Positions 7,176-14,958 of a DNA stretch of 39,982 bases are shown piece by piece. The stretch's first letter is position 1, and every line of letters starts with the position of its first letter. The notes under the pieces were generated by a model. It saw nothing but the letters and a program-made list of their open reading frames with translations, had not been told where the DNA came from and made no database searches. The position numbers were made by a program, and so were the translations under genes. The stretch lies in the NCBI GenBank assembly GCA_958403395.1, contig CATXXF010000018.1:1-39982 (forward strand), given 5' to 3'. Origin of the DNA: an uncultured Collinsella sp. (lineage in GTDB: Bacteria; Actinomycetota; Coriobacteriia; Coriobacteriales; Coriobacteriaceae).

Positions 7176-7218
7176 AACGCAGAAAAATAACTGAAAACAA
7201 ATTAATCTGCGTTAAAAT
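7176..7218. promoter_or_regulatory. AT-rich promoter region with inverted repeat upstream of the AAA+ gene
   Basis: AACGCAGA (7176-7183) and TCTGCGTT (7206-7213) are perfect inverted copies 22 bases apart in a strikingly AT-rich stretch. The right arm runs into TTAAAAT (about 7212-7218), a possible -10 element. The arrangement suggests an operator controlling the gene that starts at 7254; the regulator is unknown. Confidence 0.35.
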
Positions 7219-7253
7219 ATTGTTGAACAGAAATTCATGAGGGAAGGTTGCGT

Positions 7254-8543
7254 ATGCGTCGCAAGGCAGACGAGCTCCTTAGGGAATGGCGAGACAAGGC
7301 TGATAGAAAACCTTTGCTGGTCAAAGGCGTGCGCCAGTGTGGCAAGACCTATCTGCTCAGAACGTACGCCCAGGATCTTTTCGAATCGGTTGTCTACGTT
7401 AATCTTGAGAACGACCGGTCGGCGCGAGCGGATTTCTCGGGCGGTCTTGACCCTCATTCGATCGTACACGCGATCGAGGCTCGCACGGGGCAGCGTATCG
7501 TGCCTGGCAAAACCTTACTGTTCATTGACGAGATCCAGGCATGCGAGGAAGCGCTCACTTCCCTTAAATACTTTTGCGAAGATGCTCCCGAGTATTACGT
7601 TGCGGCTGCTGGGTCGCTTCTTGGGGTTGCCATTAACCATCAGTCGTATTCGTTCCCCGTTGGAAAGACCGACTTGATTGAGATGACTCCACTCGATTTC
7701 GAGGAGTTTCTCTGGGCGATGGGGCACGATCAGCTGGTCGACGAGATACGCTCATCATTCGAGTCAATGGGACCTCTTGCGCCAAGCCTTCATGAAAAGG
7801 CGCTTGGGCTCTATCGACAGTATCTTGTTGTTGGCGGAATGCCCGAGGCGGTCCAAACGTACATCGATGATCAGTCAATCATTGATGTGGCCGAAAAGCA
7901 TCGGATTATTCTCGACGGATATTCCGCCGACACCAATAAATATGCTGATGAACGCTTGAGCGCAAAGACGCGTGCGTGCTTCGACTCCATTCCACAGCAG
8001 CTTGCCAAAGAGAATCGTAAATTTCAATACAAGGTAGTGCGAGCGGGGGGCAATGCGTCTCTCTTTGGAGATGCTCTCGACTGGCTTGTATTGTCGGGTA
8101 CGGTGGCGCGCTGCAGCCTAGTCGGGCAGATCGAAAGCCCCTTAGAGGCCTTTGTTAACCCTTCTGCTTTTAAAATCTATCAGGCTGATACAGGGCTGCT
8201 CGTCTCCAAAGCCGGTGCTCAACGCGCCGATATTCTTGCCGGTATCGGTGGCACATTCATGGGCGCACTTACCGAAAACTACGTTGCCCAACAGCTTTCA
8301 GCCATGGGCTATCCGCTGCATTATTGGGCGCGAGACAATCGTGCGGAAATCGACTTTGTAGTAGAGAAACAGGGATGCTTGTCTGCGATTGAAGTCAAGG
8401 CGGGGGAGAACACAAGATCTCGAAGTCTGTCCTCGCTAAAAAAGACCCATCCAGGCGTGCGCCTTATCAGGCTATCGACTAAGCCCTTTGGAATGAATGA
8501 TGGGCTTATGTCTGTTCCACTTTATGCAGCATTTTGTCTATAG
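7254..8543 (+). CDS. AAA+ ATPase of the AAA_14/DUF4143 family (429 aa)
   Basis: A P-loop ATPase with a C-terminal nuclease-like domain. Walker A is GVRQCGKT (25-32) and Walker B is LLFIDEIQ (88-95), followed by a sensor-like AAGSLLG. The middle carries the family's helical section (YRQYLVVGGMPEAV). The C-terminal DUF4143 region shows the PD-(D/E)xK-like layout: E365-I-D367, then E380-V-K382. The length is typical. ATG 7254 is preferred over TTG 7248 because GGGAAGG ends 6 bases before it. Members are abundant in gut bacteria and archaea, and their role is unknown; defence or a regulated ATP-dependent process has been suspected. It is isolated from other genes. Confidence 0.92.
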   Translation: MRRKADELLREWRDKADRKPLLVKGVRQCGKTYLLRTYAQDLFESVVYVNLENDRSARADFSGGLDPHSIVHAIEARTGQRIVPGKTLLFIDEIQACEEALTSLKYFCEDAPEYYVAAAGSLLGVAINHQSYSFPVGKTDLIEMTPLDFEEFLWAMGHDQLVDEIRSSFESMGPLAPSLHEKALGLYRQYLVVGGMPEAVQTYIDDQSIIDVAEKHRIILDGYSADTNKYADERLSAKTRACFDSIPQQLAKENRKFQYKVVRAGGNASLFGDALDWLVLSGTVARCSLVGQIESPLEAFVNPSAFKIYQADTGLLVSKAGAQRADILAGIGGTFMGALTENYVAQQLSAMGYPLHYWARDNRAEIDFVVEKQGCLSAIEVKAGENTRSRSLSSLKKTHPGVRLIRLSTKPFGMNDGLMSVPLYAAFCL

Positions 8544-8565
8544 GGATGATGCTGCTGTAATGCAT

Positions 8566-8602
8566 GGGGCCCGGGGCGCGATATTGCTGCGTTCCGGGCC
8601 CC
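8566..8602. terminator. GC-rich hairpin between convergent genes
   Basis: GGGGCCCGG (8566-8574) pairs perfectly with CCGGGCCCC (8594-8602). It lies between the AAA+ gene (plus) and the topoisomerase subunit gene (minus), which converge here, so it probably terminates both. T-runs are weak on both sides. Confidence 0.55.
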
Positions 8603-8638
8603 GCTGCTTTGTAAAACTATGGCGGTTCTGCCGTCGTC

Positions 8639-10879
8639 CTAATCAAACAAACTCGGCATGTCGTTTTCTTTCATAAGGGCACCGGCGGAGGGGAGGCTCT
8701 GCGCGGTGAACTTTTCGGCCGAGACGCCGGTGCCAAGAATCTCCTCGGTTGTGCCGACGGTGGTGACCGAGCGGCCCTTCTTAGCCGTGAAAGCCTGGAC
8801 GCCCTGCGTGTTGGTGGTCGTCTTGGTCTTGAGTAGCGACGTGTTGAAGTTCATCAAGCGATAGTCGCTCGAGACCAGCGCGATGTCACGATCTTCTTTG
8901 AGCACCTGGGCATACAGCAGTTTGCTGCCGCCGTAGATGGCGTTCTTGAGGCGTTTGCGGTTAGTCTTGGTGACGTATCCAGAAAGCGCGACGCGCACCA
9001 CGCGGCCGTTCTCAAAGACAAACAGCACGTCGGCCTTGTAGTCCTCGGGGTCGATGACCCATATGACGCTCTCGTCGGGTTCCATCTCAAGATCGGTGGG
9101 CAGGTACGAGCCCAGCTGGGCCGACTTGGTGTCCTCAAACGCCGCAACCTTGCACTTGTACACCTGGCTCTTGTTGGTAAAGACCAGCAGCTCGTGGGTG
9201 TTGGAGGACGGGAACTCGATAAAGGGCTTGTCGCCGTCTTTGTACTTGAGCGTGGTAGCCTTCTTGAGCACGCGGTCGGTCATCTTCTTAAGGTAGCCAT
9301 CGCGCGAAAGCATGATGGTAACCGGGTACTCCTCGACCTCGGGCTCCAAGCTTACCTCGATAACCTCGTGGGGCTCGATCCTGCCCGTGCGGCGCGGCAT
9401 CACGTACTTCTTGTTGACCGCGGCCAGCTCGTCGCTGATGACCTTCTTGATGTTCTCCTCGCTGGAGAGGATCTCCTCAAGCTCGGCAATCTCGCCCTCA
9501 AGCTTAGCGATGTCCTTGGTGCGGTTGAGGATGTACTCCTCGTTGATGTTGCGGAGCTTGAGCTCGGCAACAAACTCGGCCTGGGTCTCGTCGATGTCGA
9601 AGCCGCGCATAAGGTTGGGCACGACCTCGGCCTCGAGCTTGGTGCCACGGATGATGGCGATCGCCTTGTCGATGTCGAGCAGGATCGCCTCGAGGCCGTG
9701 CAGCAGGTGCAGGCGCTCGGACTTTTTTCCCAGGTCAAAGTTAATGCGGCGACGCGTGGACTCAATACGCCACTTGACCCACTCGTGCAGGATCTGACGC
9801 ACGCCCATAACGCGAGGGTAACCATCGACCAACACGTTGAAGTTGCACGAGAACGAATCCTGCAGCGTGGTCGAGCGATAGAGCTTGGCCATGAGCTTGT
9901 CGGGGTCGACGCCGCGCTTAAGGTCGATGGCGATGCGCAAGCCCGAGAGGTCGGTTTCGTCGCGGATGTCAGCGATCTCCTTGACCTTGCCCTCTTTGGA
10001 GAGCTTGACGATGCGCTCGATGATGACATCGGTCTTGGTGGTGTAGGGAATCTCGTAGACCTCGATGATGCGCTCTTCGGGAATCCAGCGCCAGCGGGAG
10101 CGGATCTGGAAGCTGCCAAGGCCGGTCTCGATAATCTTTTCCATCTCCTCGCGGCGGTAGATGATCTCGCCGCCGGTCGAGAAGTCGGGCATGGGCATGT
10201 ATTCGAGCAGGTCGCAGTCGGGGTCCTGCAGGTAGTGCATTGTGGCAGTGCAGACCTCGTTGAGGTTGAAGCCGCAGATGTCGGACGCCATGGCGACACC
10301 GATGCCCTTGTTGGCTGAGACGAGGATATTGGGGAACGTGGTGGGCAGCAGGCGCGGCTCCTTCATGGCGCCGTCGTAGCTGTCGACGAAGTCGACCGGG
10401 TCCTTGTCGATGTCCTTGAAGATCTCGGCGCTGATGGGGGAGAGCTTGGCCTCGGTGTAACGCGAGGCGGCGTAGCTCAGGTCGCCCGAATAGTACTTGC
10501 CAAAGTTGCCCTTCGACTCAACGAACGGTGCGAGCAACGCCTCGTTGCCGGTTGCCAGACGCACCATCGTCTCGTAGATTGCGGCGTCGCCGTGCGGGTT
10601 GAGCTTCATGGTCTGGCCCACAATGTTGGCGCTCTTCTGGCGCTCGCCCTTGAGCAGGCCCATCTTGTACATGGTGTAGAGCAGCTTGCGGTGCGAGGGC
10701 TTAAAGCCGTCGATCTCGGGGAATGCACGCGAGACGTTGACGCTCATGGCGTAGGGCATGTAGTTGACCTCGAGCGTCTGCGTAATCGGCTGATCGGTGA
10801 CCTCGGAGTGCAGGCCGATGACGTTCTCGGCGTTGACCTGCTTTTTCTTAGGCTGGTTCTTCGTCTTCTTCTTTGCCAC
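8639..10879 (-). CDS. Divergent type IIA topoisomerase subunit A (ParC/GyrA-like, 746 aa)
   Basis: The DNA breakage-reunion subunit that partners the B subunit encoded just upstream. The winged-helix/tower core is clear: RAFPEIDGFKPSHRK, NPHGDAAIYETMVR (94-107) and catalytic Tyr141 in AASRYTEAKLS. A long coiled coil follows (about 430-490), then a C-terminal beta-pinwheel-like region with no recognisable GyrA box. The length is ParC-like. Ala99 occupies the place of E. coli GyrA Ser83, and Glu103 that of Asp87. Many core motifs deviate from ordinary gyrase (for example a longer GKYYSGDLSYAAS before the Tyr), suggesting a second, specialised topoisomerase beside the housekeeping gyrase. The start is GTG at 10879 with AGAGGAAA upstream, 45 bp after the B-subunit stop. 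Confidence 0.93.
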   Translation of the reverse strand: MAKKKTKNQPKKKQVNAENVIGLHSEVTDQPITQTLEVNYMPYAMSVNVSRAFPEIDGFKPSHRKLLYTMYKMGLLKGERQKSANIVGQTMKLNPHGDAAIYETMVRLATGNEALLAPFVESKGNFGKYYSGDLSYAASRYTEAKLSPISAEIFKDIDKDPVDFVDSYDGAMKEPRLLPTTFPNILVSANKGIGVAMASDICGFNLNEVCTATMHYLQDPDCDLLEYMPMPDFSTGGEIIYRREEMEKIIETGLGSFQIRSRWRWIPEERIIEVYEIPYTTKTDVIIERIVKLSKEGKVKEIADIRDETDLSGLRIAIDLKRGVDPDKLMAKLYRSTTLQDSFSCNFNVLVDGYPRVMGVRQILHEWVKWRIESTRRRINFDLGKKSERLHLLHGLEAILLDIDKAIAIIRGTKLEAEVVPNLMRGFDIDETQAEFVAELKLRNINEEYILNRTKDIAKLEGEIAELEEILSSEENIKKVISDELAAVNKKYVMPRRTGRIEPHEVIEVSLEPEVEEYPVTIMLSRDGYLKKMTDRVLKKATTLKYKDGDKPFIEFPSSNTHELLVFTNKSQVYKCKVAAFEDTKSAQLGSYLPTDLEMEPDESVIWVIDPEDYKADVLFVFENGRVVRVALSGYVTKTNRKRLKNAIYGGSKLLYAQVLKEDRDIALVSSDYRLMNFNTSLLKTKTTTNTQGVQAFTAKKGRSVTTVGTTEEILGTGVSAEKFTAQSLPSAGALMKENDMPSLFD

Positions 10880-10924
10880 GATTTCCTCTTGAACTTCTTA
10901 TGGGCCGTCGTTATCGATTTGCTG

Positions 10925-12922
10925 CTACTGCAGGTCCAACTGGTCCAGGTATTCTTTGCCGTGCTCCGAGATATGGCGCTTGCGGCCCGCCTCGTCGTTG
11001 CCCAGCAACAGATTGAACATGGTTTCCATCTTGGTGACGTCCTCGGGCTCAACCTTGATCAGGCGACGCGTCTCGGGGTTCATGGTGGTGAGCCACATCA
11101 TGTCTGGATCGTTTTCACCAAGACCCTTGGAGCGGTTGATGGAACACTTCTGGTCGCCGATCTCCTTGAGGATGCCATTCTTCTCGAGCTCGGTGTAGGC
11201 AAAGTAGGTCTTCTCTTTGCAGTTGATCTCGTAGAGCGGCGACTCGGCGATATACACGTAACCTTCGTCGATAAGTGTGGGCACCAGGCGGTAAAGCATG
11301 GTGAGCACGAGCGTGCGGATGTGGTAACCGTCGACGTCGGCGTCCGTACAGATGATGACCTTGTTCCAGTTGAGGTTGTCCAGGTCAAAGGCGCCCAGGT
11401 TCTTGATGCGCTTGTCCTTGATCTCCACACCGCAGCCCAGCACGCGCATAAGGTCCATGATGATGTCGGACTTAAAGATGCGCGGGTAGTCCTCCTTCAG
11501 GCAGTTGAGGATCTTACCGCGGACGGGCATAACGCCCTGGAACTCGGCATCGCGCGACGTGCGAATGGCGCCCGCTGCCGAGTCGCCCTCTACGATGTAG
11601 ATCTCGCGGCGGCTCTTGTCCTTGGAGCGGCAGTCGATGAACTTCTGTACGCGGTTGGCCATGTCGGTCTTCTGCTGCAGGTTGGTTTTGATGCTCTGGC
11701 GCGTTTTCTCGGCGTTCTCGCGTGAGCGCTTGTTGATGAGCACCTGCTCCATGATCTTGTTGGCGGCGTCCTTGTTCTCGATCAGGTAGGTCGAGAGGCG
11801 CTCCTTAAAGAAGGCCGTCATGGCCTGCTGGATAAAGCGGTTATTGATAGCCTTTTTGGTCTGGTTCTCGTAGGACGTCTGGGTGGAGAAGCAGTTGGTC
11901 ACCAGTACCAGGCAGTCCTGGACGTCCTGCCACTTAATGCCGCTCTCGTTTTTGTTGTACTTGCCCTGTTGCTTGATGTAGGCATCGATGGCGCTGGTCA
12001 GAGCGCTGCGGGCAGCCTTCTCGGGCGAGCCGCCGTTCTCGAGCCACGATGAGTTGTGGTAGTACTCCTGCATCATGAAGGTGCGCGAGAAGCACATGCA
12101 TGCGGTGATTTTTACGTTGTAGTCTGGCAGGTCCTCGCGATCGCGACCGCGACGGTCGGCCTCGATAAAGAAAGGCTCGGTGAGGTAGTCGGCGCCGACC
12201 TTCTCGAGCACGTAGTCCTCGATGCCCTTGGGATAGCAAAAATCCTCTTCGGTAAACTCACCATCGTCACCCTCAATACGCAGGCGGAAGGTCACGTTGG
12301 CGTTGACCACGGCCTGACGGCGCATGGTCTCGCGATACCACTCGTGGGGAATACTAATCGAGGTAAAGACCTCAAGATCGGGGCGCCACTTGATGGTGGT
12401 ACCGGTGCGGTCCTCGTCGCTGGGCTCAATCTCGAGTGCCTTCTTTTTGGCGCCGACGACCTTGCCCTTCTTAAAGTGCAAGGAGTACTTGTTGCCATCG
12501 CGCCAAACCGTGACGTCCATGTACTCGGAGGCGTACTGGGTCGCGCACGAGCCCAGGCCGTTGGTGCCGAGCGAGAAATCGTAGTCGCCGCCCTGGTTGT
12601 TATTGTATTTGCCACCGGCGTAGAGCTCGCAAAAAACGAGTTCCCAATTAAAGCGCTTCTCGGAGGGGTTCCAGTCGAGCGGGCAGCCGCGGCCGTTGTC
12701 CTCTACCTGAATGGAACCATCGCGAAAGGCGGTAAGGGTGATGAGCTTGCCGTAGCCCTGGCGCGCCTCGTCAACGGCGTTGGACAGAATCTCAAAGGCA
12801 GCGTGTGCACAGCCATCGAGCCCGTCCGAGCCAAAGATAACGGCGGGGCGCAGACGTACACGCTCCTCGTCCTTGAGCTGGCGGATACTGTCGTTACCAT
12901 AGTTTGCGGTGTTTTTTGCCAT
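10925..12922 (-). CDS. Divergent type IIA topoisomerase subunit B (ParE/GyrB-like, 665 aa)
   Basis: The ATPase/Toprim subunit of the same enzyme. The GHKL site has Glu44, Asn48 and Asp51 in FEILSNAVDEA, then VEDNGRGC (Asp75). The lid carries LGTNGLGSCATQY in place of the usual GLHGVG-type loop. The Toprim domain has IYIVEGDSAAGA, a GVMPVRGKILN block, CTDADVDGYHIRT, and a SKGLGENDP stretch near the end. All catalytic acids are present, so it should be active, but the substitutions in normally invariant loops mark it as a divergent paralogue. The ATG at 12922 has only weak GA-rich spacing upstream, with AAAGGAG further off. It is first in the two-gene operon behind a predicted LexA-controlled promoter. 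Confidence 0.93.
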   Translation of the reverse strand: MAKNTANYGNDSIRQLKDEERVRLRPAVIFGSDGLDGCAHAAFEILSNAVDEARQGYGKLITLTAFRDGSIQVEDNGRGCPLDWNPSEKRFNWELVFCELYAGGKYNNNQGGDYDFSLGTNGLGSCATQYASEYMDVTVWRDGNKYSLHFKKGKVVGAKKKALEIEPSDEDRTGTTIKWRPDLEVFTSISIPHEWYRETMRRQAVVNANVTFRLRIEGDDGEFTEEDFCYPKGIEDYVLEKVGADYLTEPFFIEADRRGRDREDLPDYNVKITACMCFSRTFMMQEYYHNSSWLENGGSPEKAARSALTSAIDAYIKQQGKYNKNESGIKWQDVQDCLVLVTNCFSTQTSYENQTKKAINNRFIQQAMTAFFKERLSTYLIENKDAANKIMEQVLINKRSRENAEKTRQSIKTNLQQKTDMANRVQKFIDCRSKDKSRREIYIVEGDSAAGAIRTSRDAEFQGVMPVRGKILNCLKEDYPRIFKSDIIMDLMRVLGCGVEIKDKRIKNLGAFDLDNLNWNKVIICTDADVDGYHIRTLVLTMLYRLVPTLIDEGYVYIAESPLYEINCKEKTYFAYTELEKNGILKEIGDQKCSINRSKGLGENDPDMMWLTTMNPETRRLIKVEPEDVTKMETMFNLLLGNDEAGRKRHISEHGKEYLDQLDLQ

Positions 12923-12976
12923 ACTCGCTCTCTCGGTGCTCCTTTGCTGCGTTTAAGTCATATAGATAGTCAAGGT

Positions 12977-13005
12977 AGCATAGCCCAGCCCACAGACGAT
13001 TCCAA
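12977..13005 (-). promoter_or_regulatory. Probable promoter of the topoisomerase operon
   Basis: On the minus strand, TTGGAA (13000-13005) and TATGCT (12977-12982) are separated by 17 bp. Transcription would start near 12970, giving a leader of roughly 50 bases before the B-subunit ATG at 12922. The LexA-type box lies 15 bp upstream of this -35. Confidence 0.5.
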
Positions 13006-13020
13006 CCAACACGAAATCCA

Positions 13021-13036
13021 TCGAACAATCGTTCGA
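13021..13036. promoter_or_regulatory. Perfect LexA/SOS box, TCGAAC-N4-GTTCGA
   Basis: The 16-bp palindrome TCGAACAATCGTTCGA matches the actinobacterial (mycobacterial) SOS box TCGAAC-N4-GTTCGA exactly and the Bacillus box closely. One more symmetric base pair flanks it. It sits about 100 bp upstream of the topoisomerase operon start and beyond the 3' end of the ATPase gene (stop at 13080), so the topoisomerase operon is the only well-placed target. LexA control of this operon is inferred. Confidence 0.65.
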
Positions 13037-13079
13037 TTAGATAATGAATGCTTGGAATGCGGGAGGGACCTGTCCTGTC

Positions 13080-14462
13080 CTATCCAAACATCTGCGGCAG
13101 GTCGATGAAGACGGTTCGATCGCTTTCGCCAGCTTCGAAGCCCGAACGGGAGAAGAATCCATAGCGATGGCACTTGAGCCCCGTTGCCTCGACTTGGGTG
13201 ATTTCCTCGTCGACCATTTTTTGCGTGACGGGGGATTTGCGGAACTTTGCTTCGTAGAATGCGTAGCCCTCGGGGTCTTGCGTTACCACATCGAATTCGC
13301 CGCTCGTTTTGTTTGCGGGATCGTCGTACCAGTACTTGCCTATGGCGTCGAAAGCCGGTTCGATCTTGCCGGTCCTGTTCTGCCGCACGAGGTATTGACG
13401 GCAGATCTCCTCGAACATATGAGGAACGTAGTTTTCCTCGAAGTCTTGGGAGACGTGACGATCATAGAAGACTTCCGGGTCGAGCAGCTGACGTGCTGAG
13501 GCATTGCGGAAAACATAGCGATAGTAAAAGAGCGAAAGCGGATCCACTACAAAGTAGCCAGACTTGCGCTTGTTCGTAGGGTCGTTGATGGGTGCACGCT
13601 TTTGGACGATTTCGAGTGACATGAGCTTGTCGAGCACGTCTGCCATGGCCGGACCGCTCGAGACGTGCGACTGTGCCAGCACGTCCCCCCAACGGGAGTA
13701 ACCTTGTGCGAGAGCCCCGAAAACTTCGTTGGCGTTGGTCATCTTCGAGATCTCGGCGTTGAGATAGGACGGCACCTCGCTTTCTAAGCGGGCGCCAGGT
13801 TCCGTGACGAGCTCGATGATGTTGTCGCGTACGCTTTGGGATTGATCGATGAGGCGATTGTAAAAGGGGATGCCGCCAAAAACGCTATAGAGCCGCACCT
13901 TGTCCTCGGGCGAGAACGCGGGATAGAACTTCGCAGCGTCAAAGTAATCCATGGGCTTAAGCTCAAGTGCGAGATCAATTCGCCCGTAGAGGGGGCTTTC
14001 ATGCTCGATGAGGGATTTCATAATCTCAACGTAGGAGCCGCACAGGACAATGTTTAAACGTGAGTCTTCCCTGTGGGCGTCGATTGAGGTCTGAAGAATG
14101 CTGTCTAAGCCTTTAACCGCATCTCTCAAGTAGGGGTATTCGTCGAGAACGAGGGTAATGTTCTTGTCTTTGGCTTGGGCAAACAGAAATTCGATGAGCT
14201 CGCGGATGCCTGTGAAGGCGAGCGGAGGAAAGCTCAGCGCTTCAGCAACAAGGACGGACAGACTCTCGAGGTTGTCTGCCTCGGAGGTTTGGCGGCACTC
14301 GTAATAGACCGTTGCGACGTCTGACAAATCCGTTAGCGCCTGCTTGATGAGCTCACTTTTTCCGACGCGACGCCTGCCGTAAATGAGAACATTGCGCTGC
14401 TCGGGTGCTTTGAGCGTTTTCTTAATACGGGCGAGTTCACGCTCCCTGCCAATGAATTCCAC
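13080..14462 (-). CDS. P-loop ATPase with C-terminal DUF234 nuclease-like domain (460 aa)
   Basis: An archaeal-type STAND/AAA ATPase. Walker A is GRRRVGKS (29-36) and Walker B is LVLDEYPYL with Asp107/Glu108, followed by VLCGSYVEIM as sensor strand. A central winged-helix-like part (MADVLDKLMSLEIV) precedes the DUF234 region, whose PD-(D/E)xK-like residues are Asp391, Glu404 and Lys406 (FDVV, then YEAKF). The start is GTG at 14462 with GGAAGG 10 bases upstream. Its promoter region carries palindromic ACTCGG repeats. The function of this abundant family is unknown. It is not homologous in detail to the AAA_14/DUF4143 protein at 7254, but both pair an ATPase with a nuclease-like tail. Confidence 0.9.
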   Translation of the reverse strand: MEFIGRERELARIKKTLKAPEQRNVLIYGRRRVGKSELIKQALTDLSDVATVYYECRQTSEADNLESLSVLVAEALSFPPLAFTGIRELIEFLFAQAKDKNITLVLDEYPYLRDAVKGLDSILQTSIDAHREDSRLNIVLCGSYVEIMKSLIEHESPLYGRIDLALELKPMDYFDAAKFYPAFSPEDKVRLYSVFGGIPFYNRLIDQSQSVRDNIIELVTEPGARLESEVPSYLNAEISKMTNANEVFGALAQGYSRWGDVLAQSHVSSGPAMADVLDKLMSLEIVQKRAPINDPTNKRKSGYFVVDPLSLFYYRYVFRNASARQLLDPEVFYDRHVSQDFEENYVPHMFEEICRQYLVRQNRTGKIEPAFDAIGKYWYDDPANKTSGEFDVVTQDPEGYAFYEAKFRKSPVTQKMVDEEITQVEATGLKCHRYGFFSRSGFEAGESDRTVFIDLPQMFG

Positions 14463-14464
14463 TT

Positions 14465-14566
14465 ACTCGGTTCCTTCCGACTCGGTTTTGTCCGAGTTAA
14501 TTGTATCGCATGAATCAGTTTATGCTCGAGTTTACTCGGACAAAACCGAGTCGGTTCTGTCCGAGT
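14465..14566. promoter_or_regulatory. Cluster of ACTCGG palindromes around the ATPase promoter
   Basis: Three 18-bp palindromes share one plan: ACTCGGttttgtCCGAGT (14480-14497), its exact reverse complement (14534-14551), and an overlapping variant with AGTCGG as left half (14549-14566). A lone half site is at 14465-14470. On the minus strand a -10-like TACAAT lies at 14500-14505, so one palindrome sits just downstream of the -10 and two sit upstream. This is a textbook repressor/activator layout; the binding protein is not identified. Confidence 0.65.
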
Positions 14567-14630
14567 AAGTTTGAATAGTGAACCGAAGTTGTAATGTCCG
14601 CATGGCGATGACGAATATGGTTTTCATAAT

Positions 14631-14697
14631 GACAGATATAGTTGACATCTTCTGATGGATGCAATATATTTCTGTCATGTTGCAACGGATATCTGTC
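14631..14697 (+). promoter_or_regulatory. Near-consensus promoter of the XRE gene with flanking operator arms
   Basis: TTGACA (14642-14647) and TATATT (14665-14670) are 17 bp apart, close to the sigma-70 consensus. The promoter is bracketed by a perfect 9-bp inverted pair, GACAGATAT (14631-14639) and ATATCTGTC (14689-14697), with an additional TTCTGTC right after the -10. This suggests autoregulation by the XRE protein encoded at 14719. Confidence 0.65.
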
Positions 14698-14718
14698 CAT
14701 TACTACGAAAGGAAATCC

Positions 14719-14949
14719 ATGCCGGGCAAAAAGAACCTACGCATGAAGGCGGCGCGCGCGGCGGTTGGCCTTTCGCAAGCTGACTTGGCCGAGGCCGTGG
14801 GCGTTACGCGCCAGACCATCGGCCTGATCGAGGCGGGCGGCTACAACCCCACGCTCAATTTGTGCGTGGCGATCTGCAAAGCGCTACGCGTTACGTTGAA
14901 CGACTTGTTTTGGGAAGACGAGAGCGACGTCGACCCTGACGCTCTTTAG
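14719..14949 (+). CDS. XRE-family HTH regulator (76 aa)
   Basis: A minimal Cro/CI-type DNA-binding protein. The five-helix HTH spans nearly the whole chain: KAARAAVGLSQADLAEAVGV, then TRQTIGLIEAGGYNPTLNLC and AICKALRVTLNDLF, with an acidic tail. The ATG at 14719 is chosen because AAAGGAAA precedes it and it removes an unrelated upstream extension. It is followed 9 bases later by a membrane-protein gene, a very common pair (small XRE regulator plus small multi-pass protein) whose purpose is unknown. Its promoter is strong and flanked by inverted repeats. Confidence 0.93.
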   Translation: MPGKKNLRMKAARAAVGLSQADLAEAVGVTRQTIGLIEAGGYNPTLNLCVAICKALRVTLNDLFWEDESDVDPDAL

Positions 14950-14958
14950 GAGTTCGCT

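Noticed and set aside
9194..10318. Long plus-strand open frame opposite the topoisomerase A gene
   Set aside because: It is a low-complexity Leu/Val/Asp-rich antisense shadow of a strongly conserved gene, with no ribosome site.
13044..13499. Plus-strand frame starting just after the LexA box, considered as an SOS target
   Set aside because: It is antisense to the DUF234 domain of the ATPase and reads as low-quality protein; the topoisomerase operon is a better target.
14465..14566. ACTCGG palindromes considered as a CRISPR array
   Set aside because: Only three units with irregular spacing and no unique spacers of constant length.
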